NCBI RefSeq assembly: GCF_016722965.1 | Contig: NZ_JAEQNB010000005.1 | Coordinates: 186,001-250,000 of the forward strand | DNA: 64,000 nucleotides | Direction of reading: 5' to 3' | Origin: Tumebacillus amylolyticus | GTDB lineage: Bacteria; Bacillota; Bacilli; Tumebacillales; Tumebacillaceae | Shown here: positions 8,533 through 16,187 of the stretch, one piece after another | Layout of the letters: each line of letters begins with the position of its first letter | How positions within the stretch are numbered: position 1 is the stretch's first letter | Notes under the pieces: model-generated | Seen by the model: only the letters and a program-made list of their open reading frames with translations | The model's database searches: none | Told to the model about the DNA's origin: nothing | Translations under genes and position numbers: made by a program

Positions 8533-8633
8533 GTTAGAAAGTTCCTCCTAGCCCAGTCAAGTTGTTACAGCCCTATTGTACACAAGATGCCGTGAATAAT
8601 CCATACTAATTTTCCTTCTATACAGAAAAAGTA

Positions 8634-8658
8634 TGTCACATTTGACCACGTTGTGACA
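8634..8658. promoter_or_regulatory. Inverted repeat between gapB and degV-like gene (candidate operator)
   Basis: TGTCACA (8634-8640) and TGTGACA (8652-8658) form a 7-bp perfect inverted repeat with an 11-bp spacer, in the divergent promoter region. The right arm is also part of the palindrome GTTGTGACAAC (8650-8660). The regulator is unknown. Confidence 0.35.
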
Positions 8659-8681
8659 ACTCTCCATAAATGAGGCTTTTG

Positions 8682-8690
8682 TGGTATAAT
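8682..8690 (+). promoter_or_regulatory. Extended -10 promoter of the DegV-family gene
   Basis: TGGTATAAT gives a perfect -10 hexamer with the TGn extension; no good -35 is visible at 17 bp. It lies 40 bases before the chosen start. Confidence 0.55.
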
Positions 8691-8729
8691 AAACAGACTT
8701 CTTTCTATGTGAAAGGCGGTATGCCGCTG

Positions 8730-9578
8730 ATGATCCGTATCGTGACCGATTCCACTTGTGATTTGCCGAAAACTCTTCTTGAAGAACACCAGTTGACAGT
8801 CATCCCGTTGAATGTCATCATCGACGGTCAGACATATGCAGATGGTATCGAATTAAGCCGTGCCGATTTTTATGAAAAGATGGCACATTCCAAGCAGTTG
8901 CCGACAACTTCGCAACCGAGTCCGGCGATGTTTCGCGATGTGTTTCAGAAGATTCTCGATGCGGGCGACGATGTGTTCTACGTAGGTCTTGCGTCCACCC
9001 TGTCCGGTACGCTGCAAGCGGCGCGAATTGCGCGCGACCTCGTCGACACGCCGGAGCGCGTGACGATCCACGACACCCTCTCGGCGACCTATGCCGAAGG
9101 GATGCTGGCGATGATGGCGGTGAAAATGGCCGCCGAGGGCGCGACGGCAGAGGCGATCTCTGCGAAGTTGACGGAGATGCGCAAGCGTCAAGAGTTGGTG
9201 TTCTCCGTCGACACGTTGGAAAACCTGCGCAAGGGCGGGCGCATCAACAACCTCTCGTTCCTGTTCGGGTCGCTTTTGAACATCAAACCGATCTTGCATC
9301 TCGACTATGACGGTGTGGTTCAAGCTTTCGACCGCGTGCGCGGCAAGAAAAACGCCATCCTCGCCGTCAAGCGCTTCCTCACCGAGCGCGCGATTGACAC
9401 GGAGTATCCGGTGGCGATCGGGCACACTGTTGACCCGAGCACCGTGCAAGTCTGGAAAGACTTGCTGGTGGAACTCGGCGTGAAGGTGTCCAACATCCTC
9501 GACTTCGAGCTCTCCGGTGTAATCGGGACGCACGTCGGCAAGGGCGCGAACGGGATCATTTACTTCTCGAAAGCGTAA
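8730..9578 (+). CDS. DegV family fatty-acid-binding protein
   Basis: A 282-aa two-domain protein. It opens IRIVTDSTCDLPKTLLEEH, the DegV signature, and contains TTSQPSPAMFRDVF and SVDTLENLRKGGRI, both typical of the family. DegV/FakB proteins hold a fatty acid in a buried channel and present it to the FakA kinase for phospholipid synthesis from exogenous fatty acids. No fakA is in the window. ATG 8730 is favoured over the ATG nine bases upstream, which would abut the AAAGGCGGT ribosome site. Confidence 0.93.
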   Translation: MIRIVTDSTCDLPKTLLEEHQLTVIPLNVIIDGQTYADGIELSRADFYEKMAHSKQLPTTSQPSPAMFRDVFQKILDAGDDVFYVGLASTLSGTLQAARIARDLVDTPERVTIHDTLSATYAEGMLAMMAVKMAAEGATAEAISAKLTEMRKRQELVFSVDTLENLRKGGRINNLSFLFGSLLNIKPILHLDYDGVVQAFDRVRGKKNAILAVKRFLTERAIDTEYPVAIGHTVDPSTVQVWKDLLVELGVKVSNILDFELSGVIGTHVGKGANGIIYFSKA

Positions 9579-9586
9579 TTCCAGTA

Positions 9587-9630
9587 GAAAAAGGCCGTGA
9601 CACTCGCTCGAGTATCACGGCCTCTTTTTG
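9587..9630 (+). terminator. Terminator after DegV-family gene (bidirectional)
   Basis: GGCCGTGA / TCACGGCC stem flanked by A5 and T5, usable by the convergent methyltransferase operon too. Confidence 0.88.
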
Positions 9631-9640
9631 CTGTATGCGC

Positions 9641-9736
9641 TTATCCCACTTTCCCGCTCTGCCAAAACCAGAGGCCAAGGCCCAAGAACAGGACACAGAG
9701 GATGAACAGTACGATCGATAAACGTCTGAGGAACAT
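9641..9736 (-). CDS. Small single-pass membrane protein (31 aa)
   Basis: A 32-codon frame with AAAGGAGTGAC before ATG. Positively charged FLRRLS is followed by one continuous hydrophobic helix (IVLFILCVLFLGLGLWFW) and a short polar tail, i.e. a classic single-span mini-protein. It starts nine bases after the stop of the methyltransferase gene, so it is the last gene of that operon. Function unknown. Confidence 0.6.
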   Translation of the reverse strand: MFLRRLSIVLFILCVLFLGLGLWFWQSGKVG

Positions 9737-9745
9737 ACGGCGGGG

Positions 9746-10912
9746 TCACTCCTTTGTTTGCGGTGGTACCTGAGCCTCATTATACCGTTTGGGTTTGCTC
9801 TGTACCAGCACTTTGAAGTGCTCCCCGAGCCCGCCCGGCAAGATCAACGACTTGATGGCGCGGTTGCGTTTCATGTCGGGGTCGCGGAAGGGGTCGGAGC
9901 TCCAGGCGTTGGTGAGGCGGGTGAGGATGCCGGCTTGGAGCAGATATTGGGCTTGGGAGCCGAAAAAGTCGGTGCTCCAGCCCCGCTCTTCGCCCGTGTC
10001 GCGCAGGGCGGAGAAGTTGACGTCGGCGGTGAGGTCTTGCACGCCGATGTGTTGGTACGGGTCGGTGGTCAACGTGTGACGGTAGAAACCGCGCAAAGTT
10101 CCCGTTCGACGGGACGAATGGTGGAGCATGTCCGCTTCGTATCCGTAGTCGATTGTCACGATATGACCCGATGAGAGCAACGACAACGCTCGCTGGTACC
10201 AGGCCAAACCTGCCAAGCCCACCTCAATCGTCTGCCCCACGATCATCTCCGGAGCGTACTTGTCCACATAGGTTGCCAAGGCCGGGTCGCTGAGCGGTCT
10301 CAACGATTCCACGAAACGGAGTTCAGATTGCTCTATGGAAACAGGACGGTCAGTTCCCTCAGAGAAACGTTGAGATTCCTCAACGCTTGTGCCGTCAAGT
10401 TCCACGTAGACTTCTCTCAGACCTTCGGGGGTCCGAGTTACTCGATGCACAGGATACGCATCGACCAACTCGTTGGTGAGAATCACGCCCTCATAAGGAC
10501 TGCCCGCCTGCAGTTCGTCCTCCGACACCCAGCGAACCTTCGAGGCGTGCTCCCCGACCATCAATTGCTGCACCTCCCGCAACGAGGGAGAAATCTCGAC
10601 GATGAAATAATCCAGGCTCTGATAAAACTCGGGATGCTCACTGGCAAAGCGGCTCAGCATATCCCGTGCCAATCGACCCTCCCCCGCACCGAACTCAATC
10701 ACCGCAGGCCCGCTGCCGATCTTGACCACTTCGTCCGCAAGCACTTCCGCAAACACCGGGTTCACACTCGGGGCGGTGTAAAAATCCCCTTCCTTCCCGA
10801 TCTTCTTGCGGTCGGACGTGTAATACCCCCACTCCGGATGATACAACGCCCACTCCATAAACTTCGCAAACGTCACCCGACCTTGTTGCTCAAACCACTC
10901 TCTCACGTCCAT
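9746..10912 (-). CDS. Class I SAM-dependent methyltransferase, MidA/NDUFAF7 family
   Basis: A protein of about 388 aa. After an N-terminal RVTFAKFMEWALYHPEWGYY it has the phosphate-type region GDFYTAPSVNPVFAEVLADE, then the SAM loop VIEFGAGEGRLARDML and ILTNELVDAYPVH. This order is that of COG1565 (MidA), whose mitochondrial member methylates an arginine of complex I; bacterial substrates are not known to me. The ATG at 10912 touches the AAAGGGAG site, so the GTG two codons later (10906) may be the true start. A 31-aa membrane peptide follows in the same operon. Confidence 0.88.
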   Translation of the reverse strand: MDVREWFEQQGRVTFAKFMEWALYHPEWGYYTSDRKKIGKEGDFYTAPSVNPVFAEVLADEVVKIGSGPAVIEFGAGEGRLARDMLSRFASEHPEFYQSLDYFIVEISPSLREVQQLMVGEHASKVRWVSEDELQAGSPYEGVILTNELVDAYPVHRVTRTPEGLREVYVELDGTSVEESQRFSEGTDRPVSIEQSELRFVESLRPLSDPALATYVDKYAPEMIVGQTIEVGLAGLAWYQRALSLLSSGHIVTIDYGYEADMLHHSSRRTGTLRGFYRHTLTTDPYQHIGVQDLTADVNFSALRDTGEERGWSTDFFGSQAQYLLQAGILTRLTNAWSSDPFRDPDMKRNRAIKSLILPGGLGEHFKVLVQSKPKRYNEAQVPPQTKE

Positions 10913-10925
10913 ACTCCCTTTCACG

Positions 10926-10966
10926 CAAAAAAGGAGGCGACAGTTCCCCGTCGCCTCTCTTTTTCT
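10926..10966 (-). terminator. Terminator of clpP side / intergenic hairpin
   Basis: GAGGCGAC / GTCGCCTC stem flanked by A6 and T5 downstream of clpP. Confidence 0.85.
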
Positions 10967-10979
10967 CACTCCAAACGAC

Positions 10980-11573
10980 TTACTTCACTTCCGAAACGTT
11001 CTGAATGACTTTGTCAATCAGGCCGTAGTTCTTCGCATCTTCCGCTTCCATGAAGTTGTCGCGGTCGGTGTCGCGCTCAATGACTTCCAGCGGTTGGCCG
11101 GTGCGCTCGGAGATGATCTTGTTGAGGTTGTCGCGCATCTTGAGGATGCGGCGCGCTTGGATCTCGATGTCGGACGCTTGCCCGCGTGCGCCACCAAGCG
11201 GTTGGTGGATCATCACTTCTGCGTTCGGCAATGCATAACGCTTGCCCGAAGCACCCGACGTCAGCAGGAACGCGCCCATCGACGCCGCCATGCCGATGCA
11301 AATCGTCGAAACGTCAGGCTTGATCCATTGCATCGTGTCGTAAATCGCCATCCCGGCCGTGATCGAGCCGCCCGGCGAGTTGATGTAGAGATGAATGTCC
11401 TTGTCCGGGTCTTCCGCCGCCAGGAACAGGAGTTGTGCCACAATCGAGTTCGCGACATTGTCGTCGATCTCGCTGCCGAGGAAAATAATGCGATCCTTCA
11501 GCAAACGCGAGTAGATATCATACGAACGCTCTCCGCGAGATGTTTGTTCTACGACCATCGGTACCAGATTCAT
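10980..11573 (-). CDS. clpP: ATP-dependent Clp protease proteolytic subunit
   Basis: A 197-aa tetradecamer-forming serine protease that degrades substrates unfolded by ClpX or ClpC. The catalytic triad is Ser98 ([11 protein letters not shown]), His123 (MIHQPLGG) and Asp172 (RDTDRDNFM). Length and sequence are standard for the housekeeping Firmicute ClpP. ATG 11573 has GGGAGG eight bases upstream; an in-frame ATG 24 bases earlier would start inside the ribosome-site region. It is monocistronic here. Confidence 0.97.
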   Translation of the reverse strand: MNLVPMVVEQTSRGERSYDIYSRLLKDRIIFLGSEIDDNVANSIVAQLLFLAAEDPDKDIHLYINSPGGSITAGMAIYDTMQWIKPDVSTICIGMAASMGAFLLTSGASGKRYALPNAEVMIHQPLGGARGQASDIEIQARRILKMRDNLNKIISERTGQPLEVIERDTDRDNFMEAEDAKNYGLIDKVIQNVSEVK

Positions 11574-11700
11574 GAAAACTACCTCCCTTACTTCCATTCG
11601 GTTTTGAATTCGTACTCTCAGTATACTCAGACAACGTCAAAGGGTCAAAGACAGTCAAAGTCAAAATTCAGCAACTGTGAGTCTCCCCACACTTTCTGAA

Positions 11701-11970
11701 CTACTCACCTTTGACAATCTCGCCCTGATACGCGGTCATACCACCGGGGAGCACTTCTATCTTATGATAGCCCTCGTGCTCCAATAACGCCTTGACCTGC
11801 TGCGCTCGCTTGCCGGTCCGACACACGACGACGATCAAGTCCTCAAAGTCTGCGTCAGACACCGCATAGGTCAGCTCCTGCAACGGACAATGCACGGCGC
11901 CGGGGATGTGTCCTTCCAGAAATTCCGCTTCGTCCCGGATGTCGATCACAACTTTGGCATCTTGCAACAT
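11701..11970 (-). CDS. Single-domain rhodanese (sulfurtransferase)
   Basis: An 89-aa protein that is one complete rhodanese domain: VIDIRDEAEFLEGHIPGAVH, then the active-site loop VVVCRTGKRAQQV with the persulfide-forming cysteine, and a GGM turn near the end. Such proteins carry sulfane sulfur to tRNA-thiolation or detoxify sulfide and cyanide. GAGGTGG eight bases before ATG 11970 fixes the start. Its partner is not evident from the neighbours. Confidence 0.92.
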   Translation of the reverse strand: MLQDAKVVIDIRDEAEFLEGHIPGAVHCPLQELTYAVSDADFEDLIVVVCRTGKRAQQVKALLEHEGYHKIEVLPGGMTAYQGEIVKGE

Positions 11971-12030
11971 ATACGTCCACCTCACCCGCGAAAAAAAACT
12001 GTTATGTATTCCCTTTTACTTTACCCCAAA

Positions 12031-12065
12031 CAAAAGCCCCTTGTCGAGGTAACAAGCGGCTTTTG
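12031..12065 (-). terminator. Terminator of the 56-aa gene
   Basis: AAAAGCCCCTTGT with ACAAGCGGCTTTT stem, read on the minus strand into a T run. Confidence 0.8.
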
Positions 12066-12096
12066 AACGACTATATAAGGATGTCCAGAACGATTG

Positions 12097-12267
12097 CTAT
12101 TTAAAACGAACCCCAAACTTCCCCCGGTTGGTGCGATAGAGTTCGACTTCCTGCGGCGGCGTCTTGCCGTAGATCCGCTTGTCGCCCTCCACCCACATCA
12201 CAGCGCAATACGCTTCGAACTTGCTGTCATACAAACCGGCCCAATAGACCCACGACGGTGTTGACAA
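12097..12267 (-). CDS. Small hypothetical protein (56 aa, TTG start)
   Basis: A 57-codon frame with GGTGAGGTGAAG eight bases before TTG and a terminator right after the stop. The sequence is rich in aromatics (SWVYWAGLYDSKFEAYCAVM, then VELYRTNRGKFGVRFK), without signal peptide or membrane helix, and looks like a compact beta-rich domain. I do not recognise it. Confidence 0.6.
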   Translation of the reverse strand: MSTPSWVYWAGLYDSKFEAYCAVMWVEGDKRIYGKTPPQEVELYRTNRGKFGVRFK

Positions 12268-12342
12268 GTATCTTCACCTCACCCTTCTCCAAAGAGTCTT
12301 GGGTGTATTGTCTCCGAGCTCCCTCTCGCCTACTCCTAACAG

Positions 12343-12385
12343 AAAAAACCTGGCTCACCACGAGGGTTGGCCAGGTTTCTTTTTC
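12343..12385. terminator. Bidirectional hairpin downstream of isochorismatase-like gene
   Basis: AAACCTGGC / GCCAGGTTT stem with A6 before and T5 after. Confidence 0.8.
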
Positions 12386-12396
12386 GCACAAAAAAA

Positions 12397-12861
12397 TTAC
12401 ATCCAAACGCGGCCGCCGCCGACGTTCAGCACGTTCTCGTCCCCGAGGACGAAACGCATGATCGTGGTCGACTCCCAGTTACGCGTGGAGTAGGAAGCAA
12501 GCAAACCTTCGAGCATCTGCACTTTGTAGCCTGCGTCGAGCAGGTTGTACATCGTCGCGATGACCGCCATGTCGGAGTCGATGCCGCCGAGGTGGACGAG
12601 CTCGATGTTGTTCTCCTGCAAGAGTTGTTTCACTTCATCGGTCAGAGCGGAATAGCCGCGCTTCTCGATGACTTTCGCTCCGTCGCTCTTGAGGAGCAGG
12701 GTGTTCTCGTTTTCGTTCTCCACGTGTTTCCAGTGGGTCAAGATCACGAGATCGTATTCCTTCGCATGGTTGTCCAGATACTTCTGGCAGAGCGGATATA
12801 TGTAATCCATGTTGCCAAGGAAGTCAGACTGTATATCGGTAATGATCAGGGCTTTTTTCAT
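12397..12861 (-). CDS. Isochorismatase-fold protein lacking the catalytic cysteine
   Basis: A 154-aa protein of the cysteine-hydrolase (isochorismatase/nicotinamidase) fold. Asp9 (ITDIQSDF) and Lys67 (IEKRGYSAL) of the usual triad are in place. Where the nucleophile should stand, family consensus TDxCV reads SDMAV, so the cysteine is replaced by Ala99. It may therefore be non-catalytic (as are true isochorismatases, which use Asp) or a binding protein. ATG 12861 has GGAAAGGTG nine bases upstream. The unit is monocistronic. Confidence 0.82.
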   Translation of the reverse strand: MKKALIITDIQSDFLGNMDYIYPLCQKYLDNHAKEYDLVILTHWKHVENENENTLLLKSDGAKVIEKRGYSALTDEVKQLLQENNIELVHLGGIDSDMAVIATMYNLLDAGYKVQMLEGLLASYSTRNWESTTIMRFVLGDENVLNVGGGRVWM

Positions 12862-12954
12862 GTCGGATCGCACCTTTCCAACGTATAAGTTCACTGTTTA
12901 TCCTAACAGAGTCGCAACGTGTTGTAAATTGCTCAACGAAATGGAACTTTGACG

Positions 12955-13215
12955 TTATTTTGTCTGTTCCAGAAGTTTCAAAAGTTCGCCGCGCACCATA
13001 CCGGCCATCGTCAGACGGCCCAGCGCTTGTCCGTGGTGCCCGGTGATCTCCACGACACCTTCCACTTCTTCGAGCGCTTCGCCAAACCCGCGCTCCGTCA
13101 ACTCGGCGCGCATGTCTTCGATCTGCTTGTGGTTTTTGTTCATGCCCGCTTTGGCTTGGGCGATGTATTCGTCCAGCGTCTCAATCAATTTCTCAAGCTT
13201 CGCGTGATCTGCCAT
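12955..13215 (-). CDS. Hypothetical small helical protein (86 aa)
   Basis: A soluble, charged protein (ADHAKLEKLIETLDEYIAQA, then QIEDMRAELTERGFGEALEE) with heptad character at the N-terminus. AGGAGGG is 11 bases before ATG 13215. There are no cysteines, signal or membrane segment. The downstream 100 bases show no clear terminator. I do not recognise a family. Confidence 0.65.
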   Translation of the reverse strand: MADHAKLEKLIETLDEYIAQAKAGMNKNHKQIEDMRAELTERGFGEALEEVEGVVEITGHHGQALGRLTMAGMVRGELLKLLEQTK

Positions 13216-13278
13216 ATGGAAAAAGTCCCTCCTACTAGTAGCGTTTCCCGGATTGTCCCGCACTATTATAGCACAATG

Positions 13279-13920
13279 CTACTTCTCACGCCCGTCCTTC
13301 ATGGCGTCGCGCAGCTTGTCCACTTCTTCGATCAACACGTCCTGAAGCACTTCCATGCGTTCGCGGGTGCTTCTTTTTTGCAAAATCGCTTGTTTAAGTT
13401 CCGGTTGTACATGGAGCACGGACGGAATCAACCACGACAGCACATTCGGATCGTCGGGCAGGTCCAGCTCCCCGAGGTCGCGGTTCATCACACACTCCAA
13501 GAGCTTCCAATACCGCTCAAAGTTGTGTCGAACTTCTTCGGACAGTTCGCGATAACTTTGTCCGGTCATCGGCTCGTCCTCATAGACTTCGACGATCGCC
13601 GTCAGCACATCCTCGTCATAATTGCTCTCCAAGATCTTGAAGCGCTGGTGGCCCTGCGTCGTGATAAACAGACGGCCGTCCTGGAATTCCACGACGTTTG
13701 TAATCTCCGCCACCGTGCCGACGTCATAGTTGCGCGGGGCGCTGTGGCCGTCGATGAGAGCCAATCCGCCGGTGACTTGCACGATGCCAAACGGCACACG
13801 ATGTTCCACGCACATCCGAATCATCGTGCGGTACCGCGGTTCAAAAATGTGCAGCGGGAGCACACAGTACGGGTAGAGCACCGTCTGCAACGGAAACAGT
13901 TGCAAGGAGAATCTCGACAC
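13279..13920 (-). CDS. LON peptidase substrate-binding (LON-N) domain protein
   Basis: A 213-aa stand-alone Lon N-terminal domain: FSLQLFPLQTVLYPYCVLPL, HIFEPRYRTMI, VGTVAEITNV, FQDGRLFITTQGHQRFKI and a helical C-terminus. It lacks AAA and protease domains. Such proteins are thought to bind unfolded or specific clients, but targets are unknown. GTG 13920 is preceded by AGAGGAGGGAG, which excludes the longer in-frame start 93 bases upstream. It is divergent from the DUF3055 gene. Confidence 0.88.
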   Translation of the reverse strand: MSRFSLQLFPLQTVLYPYCVLPLHIFEPRYRTMIRMCVEHRVPFGIVQVTGGLALIDGHSAPRNYDVGTVAEITNVVEFQDGRLFITTQGHQRFKILESNYDEDVLTAIVEVYEDEPMTGQSYRELSEEVRHNFERYWKLLECVMNRDLGELDLPDDPNVLSWLIPSVLHVQPELKQAILQKRSTRERMEVLQDVLIEEVDKLRDAMKDGREK

Positions 13921-13999
13921 CGTATCTCCCTCCTCTCTTTGCCTTGCCTTTCCTCTCATTGTATCATGGTGTAAGATGATGTGTGGAGGATGATACCTA

Positions 14000-14266
14000 A
14001 TGTTGATTAACATGTACGATGAACACGAAACTACCCAGACCCGCTACGTGGGGTTTGTTGGCGATCATCGCTGGGACCTGGCGATCACGAAGACCAACCA
14101 TTTTTACGGCAAATCGCTCGTCGCGAACATCCAAAGCGGCCGCGTCGGCATCGTAGGCAATGACGATCTCGAAGACGACAAGCTTCACCTGCTCGCCAAC
14201 ATGTTCGCGCTCGAAGACGAAGACCAAACGGTCGAGCTGCGCAACTTCCTGCTGACGAATCTGTAG
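14000..14266 (+). CDS. DUF3055 family protein
   Basis: An 88-aa cytoplasmic protein. TRYVGFVGDHRWDLAITKT, HFYGKSLVANIQSGR and DDLEDDKLHLLANMF match the DUF3055 pattern conserved in spore-forming Firmicutes; its function is not known to me. GTGGAGGATG precedes ATG. A strong terminator follows, so it is expressed alone. Confidence 0.85.
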   Translation: MLINMYDEHETTQTRYVGFVGDHRWDLAITKTNHFYGKSLVANIQSGRVGIVGNDDLEDDKLHLLANMFALEDEDQTVELRNFLLTNL

Positions 14267-14270
14267 GCAG

Positions 14271-14314
14271 AAAAAAAGCATGTCAACTCCTCCGGGAGTC
14301 TGACATGCTTTTTT
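14271..14314 (+). terminator. Terminator between DUF3055 gene and convergent gene
   Basis: GCATGTCA / TGACATGC stem with A7 and T6; bidirectional. Confidence 0.9.
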
Positions 14315-14315
14315 G

Positions 14316-14768
14316 CTACCCTTGCAGATGCTTGGCGTAGTGCTCCATGACGTGCTCGACGACCATCTGGTACTCCTCTTGGTCGGTGACGTTCTCCAAA
14401 TCGTACGCCCCCGTCCCCGTCGCGTTGGCGCGGAAGAACACCAACTCGCCGTTGTCCGGATTCTCGCGGTCATAGTACAGGCCGTACGTCTGACGGATGA
14501 TCGTGAAAAACGCGCCCAGCGCGTACTTGCCTTCACGACCCTCCTCTTGCACCTGCACGAAGAAGATCGATCCTGTCAGTTCCATCAGCTGTTCGGTGAA
14601 CAACTCACCCGGATACTCCAATATGTAGGTGCCGTCCGTTTCTTGGTCGGCGATCAGATACAGTTCCTTTTTGTTGTCGCGTTCAAAGTCGATCAAGAGC
14701 AGATGAACATGCTCGTTGAAAAACGCGTACTCCTTGCCTTTTCCAAAGCGAAACTTGTGGTTGGACAA
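14316..14768 (-). CDS. Hypothetical soluble protein (150 aa, TTG start)
   Basis: It starts TTG with GAGAGGGG about ten bases upstream. The sequence (KEYAFFNEHVHLLLIDFERD, YLIADQETDGTYILEYPGEL, GALGAFF-like core) is mixed alpha/beta and acidic, without signal or membrane segments. No motif known to me. It ends beside the shared terminator with the DUF3055 gene. Confidence 0.68.
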   Translation of the reverse strand: MSNHKFRFGKGKEYAFFNEHVHLLLIDFERDNKKELYLIADQETDGTYILEYPGELFTEQLMELTGSIFFVQVQEEGREGKYALGAFFTIIRQTYGLYYDRENPDNGELVFFRANATGTGAYDLENVTDQEEYQMVVEHVMEHYAKHLQG

Positions 14769-14795
14769 AATTTCCAGCCCCTCTCTATACAGAAG

Positions 14796-14825
14796 CAGCA
14801 GGACGAATCGCCCTGCTGCGTTCTG
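14796..14825 (-). terminator. Hairpin after the 38-aa membrane peptide gene
   Basis: GCAGCAGG / CCCTGCTGC stem; the T tract (TTCTG) is weak, so termination may be partial. Confidence 0.5.
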
Positions 14826-14840
14826 TCACTATGGGATTGA

Positions 14841-14957
14841 TTATTCCCAGGATTCGTGGTGCTTGGCAACCGCCTTTTCCGTGTTTTCCTTGGTAATAGA
14901 AGCACACATGAACAGGAGGCCGAACATACCAGCAATAGTCGCGAGCATTCCGATCAT
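14841..14957 (-). CDS. Small membrane protein (38 aa)
   Basis: A 39-codon frame: one hydrophobic helix (MLATIAGMFGLLFMCAS) followed by a charged tail (ITKENTEKAVAKHHESWE). AAGGGGGCG lies upstream at a long spacing (about 12 bases), so ATG 14957 or the Met three codons later could start. It resembles many uncharacterised single-span Bacillus peptides. It probably shares a transcript with the 150-aa gene downstream. Confidence 0.5.
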   Translation of the reverse strand: MIGMLATIAGMFGLLFMCASITKENTEKAVAKHHESWE

Positions 14958-15089
14958 AGAGAATCCACGCCCCCTTCCTACATACTAGTTCCCACTTAGC
15001 ATAAAATTCATGAGCCCTTCACGTCAAGTGAATATCTTATGAACAAGCTTGCAGACACTAAGGGAGAGTTTAACAGAGGAGGAATCCCG

Positions 15090-15365
15090 ATGCAACCTCA
15101 CGTCCATCTGCACAACTACCAACAAAAAGCCGGCGAAGTCGAGCAGGCCGCCCGCTCCCTGATCAACTCCGCCCTCTACTATCTCGACGACCCGTCGCTC
15201 CCCGATTCGATCGGCAACGCCCGCCGTTGCTTGGAGACGGCGAAGTCTGTTCTGATAGGGTTGTACCACCCGACAACCACCGCCGAGACCGCCGCCGTGG
15301 AATCGTGGGGCTTCTCCAACAACGTCGACCCGACGCCCCAAGACTATCCGTATTACCCGATTTAA
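15090..15365 (+). CDS. Hypothetical protein (91 aa)
   Basis: It starts at ATG 15090 with AGAGGAGGAATC directly upstream; an earlier in-frame ATG at 15039 has no such site. The N-terminal part is helical (HNYQQKAGEVEQAARSLINS), and a Pro/Tyr-rich tail (DPTPQDYPYYPI) is probably disordered. No family is recognised. No obvious terminator follows. Confidence 0.65.
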   Translation: MQPHVHLHNYQQKAGEVEQAARSLINSALYYLDDPSLPDSIGNARRCLETAKSVLIGLYHPTTTAETAAVESWGFSNNVDPTPQDYPYYPI

Positions 15366-15368
15366 GAA

Positions 15369-15388
15369 ATTCGAACGACTGGTCGAAT
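15369..15388. promoter_or_regulatory. Palindromic element before small membrane protein gene
   Basis: ATTCGA and TCGAAT arms flank an inner CGACTGGTCG palindrome, 15 bases before a TATAAT box (15403-15408). The layout suggests a TetR-type operator over the promoter; the regulator is unknown. Confidence 0.3.
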
Positions 15389-15438
15389 TCCGAATTCCGC
15401 GCTATAATGGAGGCACATAGACGGAAGGGGGAAGTTCG

Positions 15439-15636
15439 ATGTCGAAACAAAACCGCTATTTCTTCTACACGATCGTCTTCGCACTTGTCGTCGCCAGCGT
15501 CATCACGAAGTCGTACCTCCTGTTCGGATGCTCGATTGTAGCAGGCATCGCGATCGGGTTCATCACGGAACTCTTCGATAACAAACGCGACGAGAAGTTC
15601 AAGCACTACAACGCGAAGCACCAATACAAGCACTAA
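15439..15636 (+). CDS. Small membrane protein (65 aa, two predicted spans)
   Basis: Residues 8-22 (FFYTIVFALVVASVI) and 27-46 (LLFGCSIVAGIAIGFITELF) are hydrophobic, followed by a Lys/His-rich cytoplasmic tail. GGAAGGGGGAAG precedes ATG and a TATAAT box lies 30 bases upstream with a palindrome before it. Family unknown; the tail HYNAKHQYKH could bind metal, but this is speculation. Confidence 0.7.
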   Translation: MSKQNRYFFYTIVFALVVASVITKSYLLFGCSIVAGIAIGFITELFDNKRDEKFKHYNAKHQYKH

Positions 15637-15641
15637 TTCTG

Positions 15642-15670
15642 AATCCACACCTCGACGGTGTGGATTTTGT
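15642..15670 (+). terminator. Hairpin after small membrane protein gene
   Basis: AATCCACACC / GGTGTGGATT stem with a short TTTTG tail; a weak terminator that overlaps the next promoter. Confidence 0.6.
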
Positions 15671-15678
15671 GTTATACT
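15670..15678 (+). promoter_or_regulatory. Extended -10 promoter of ylbF-like gene
   Basis: TGTTATACT (TGn plus TATACT), 34 bases before the ATG at 15712. Confidence 0.5.
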
Positions 15679-15711
15679 GAATTGGAGAATTTTGCAGAGG
15701 AGGGTCTGTAG

Positions 15712-16071
15712 ATGACCACACTCGATCGTAACGAGATCTGGGCACAGGCGTTTGAACTGGGGCAATTGATCCTGGAATCGCCTGAAGTCCTCACTTATAA
15801 AGCAGCGGAGAGCGCCATGCAAAGCAACGCGGAGATCGCTTCCAAGACCACGAAGTTCCGTGAGATGCAATGGCAGTACGACAAACTCGCCGAGCACGGC
15901 ACCGGCCCGCACTTGAACGGTCTGCGCCAAGACATCGAAGCGTTGGCGAAGGACCTCGATTCCTACCCGGAAGTACAAGCCTACAAAGTCGCGATGACGC
16001 AGGTGGACGAGCTGTTGAAGTCGGTGACCGACCTGATCGCTTCCACGATTACGGAGAAAGCGGCGGAGTAA
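15712..16071 (+). CDS. YlbF family regulator (RicF-like)
   Basis: A 119-aa all-helical protein. LGQLILESPEVLTYKAAESA and a second helix pair ending DSYPEVQAYKVAMTQVDELL match the YlbF/YmcA fold. In B. subtilis YlbF, YmcA and YaaT form the Fe-S-containing RicAFT complex that controls RNase Y and the decision for sporulation, competence and biofilm. This protein lacks the cysteines known from RicF, so it may be a paralogue rather than the orthologue. AGAGGAGGGTC precedes ATG. Confidence 0.85.
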   Translation: MTTLDRNEIWAQAFELGQLILESPEVLTYKAAESAMQSNAEIASKTTKFREMQWQYDKLAEHGTGPHLNGLRQDIEALAKDLDSYPEVQAYKVAMTQVDELLKSVTDLIASTITEKAAE

Positions 16072-16087
16072 TTTCCGCCGTTTTTTT
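16061..16087 (+). terminator. Terminator overlapping the end of ylbF-like gene
   Basis: CGGCGGA / TCCGCCG stem with seven T; the stop codon lies in the loop. Confidence 0.85.
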
Positions 16088-16187
16088 GTTCCCCTTCCGT
16101 GAATTTCCTGCATTTGACGCGCGGAATCGTGCCATGCTATGATTGACAAAGATTTCAACCAGAACTAGGAAGCGAGGGATCATTCCC

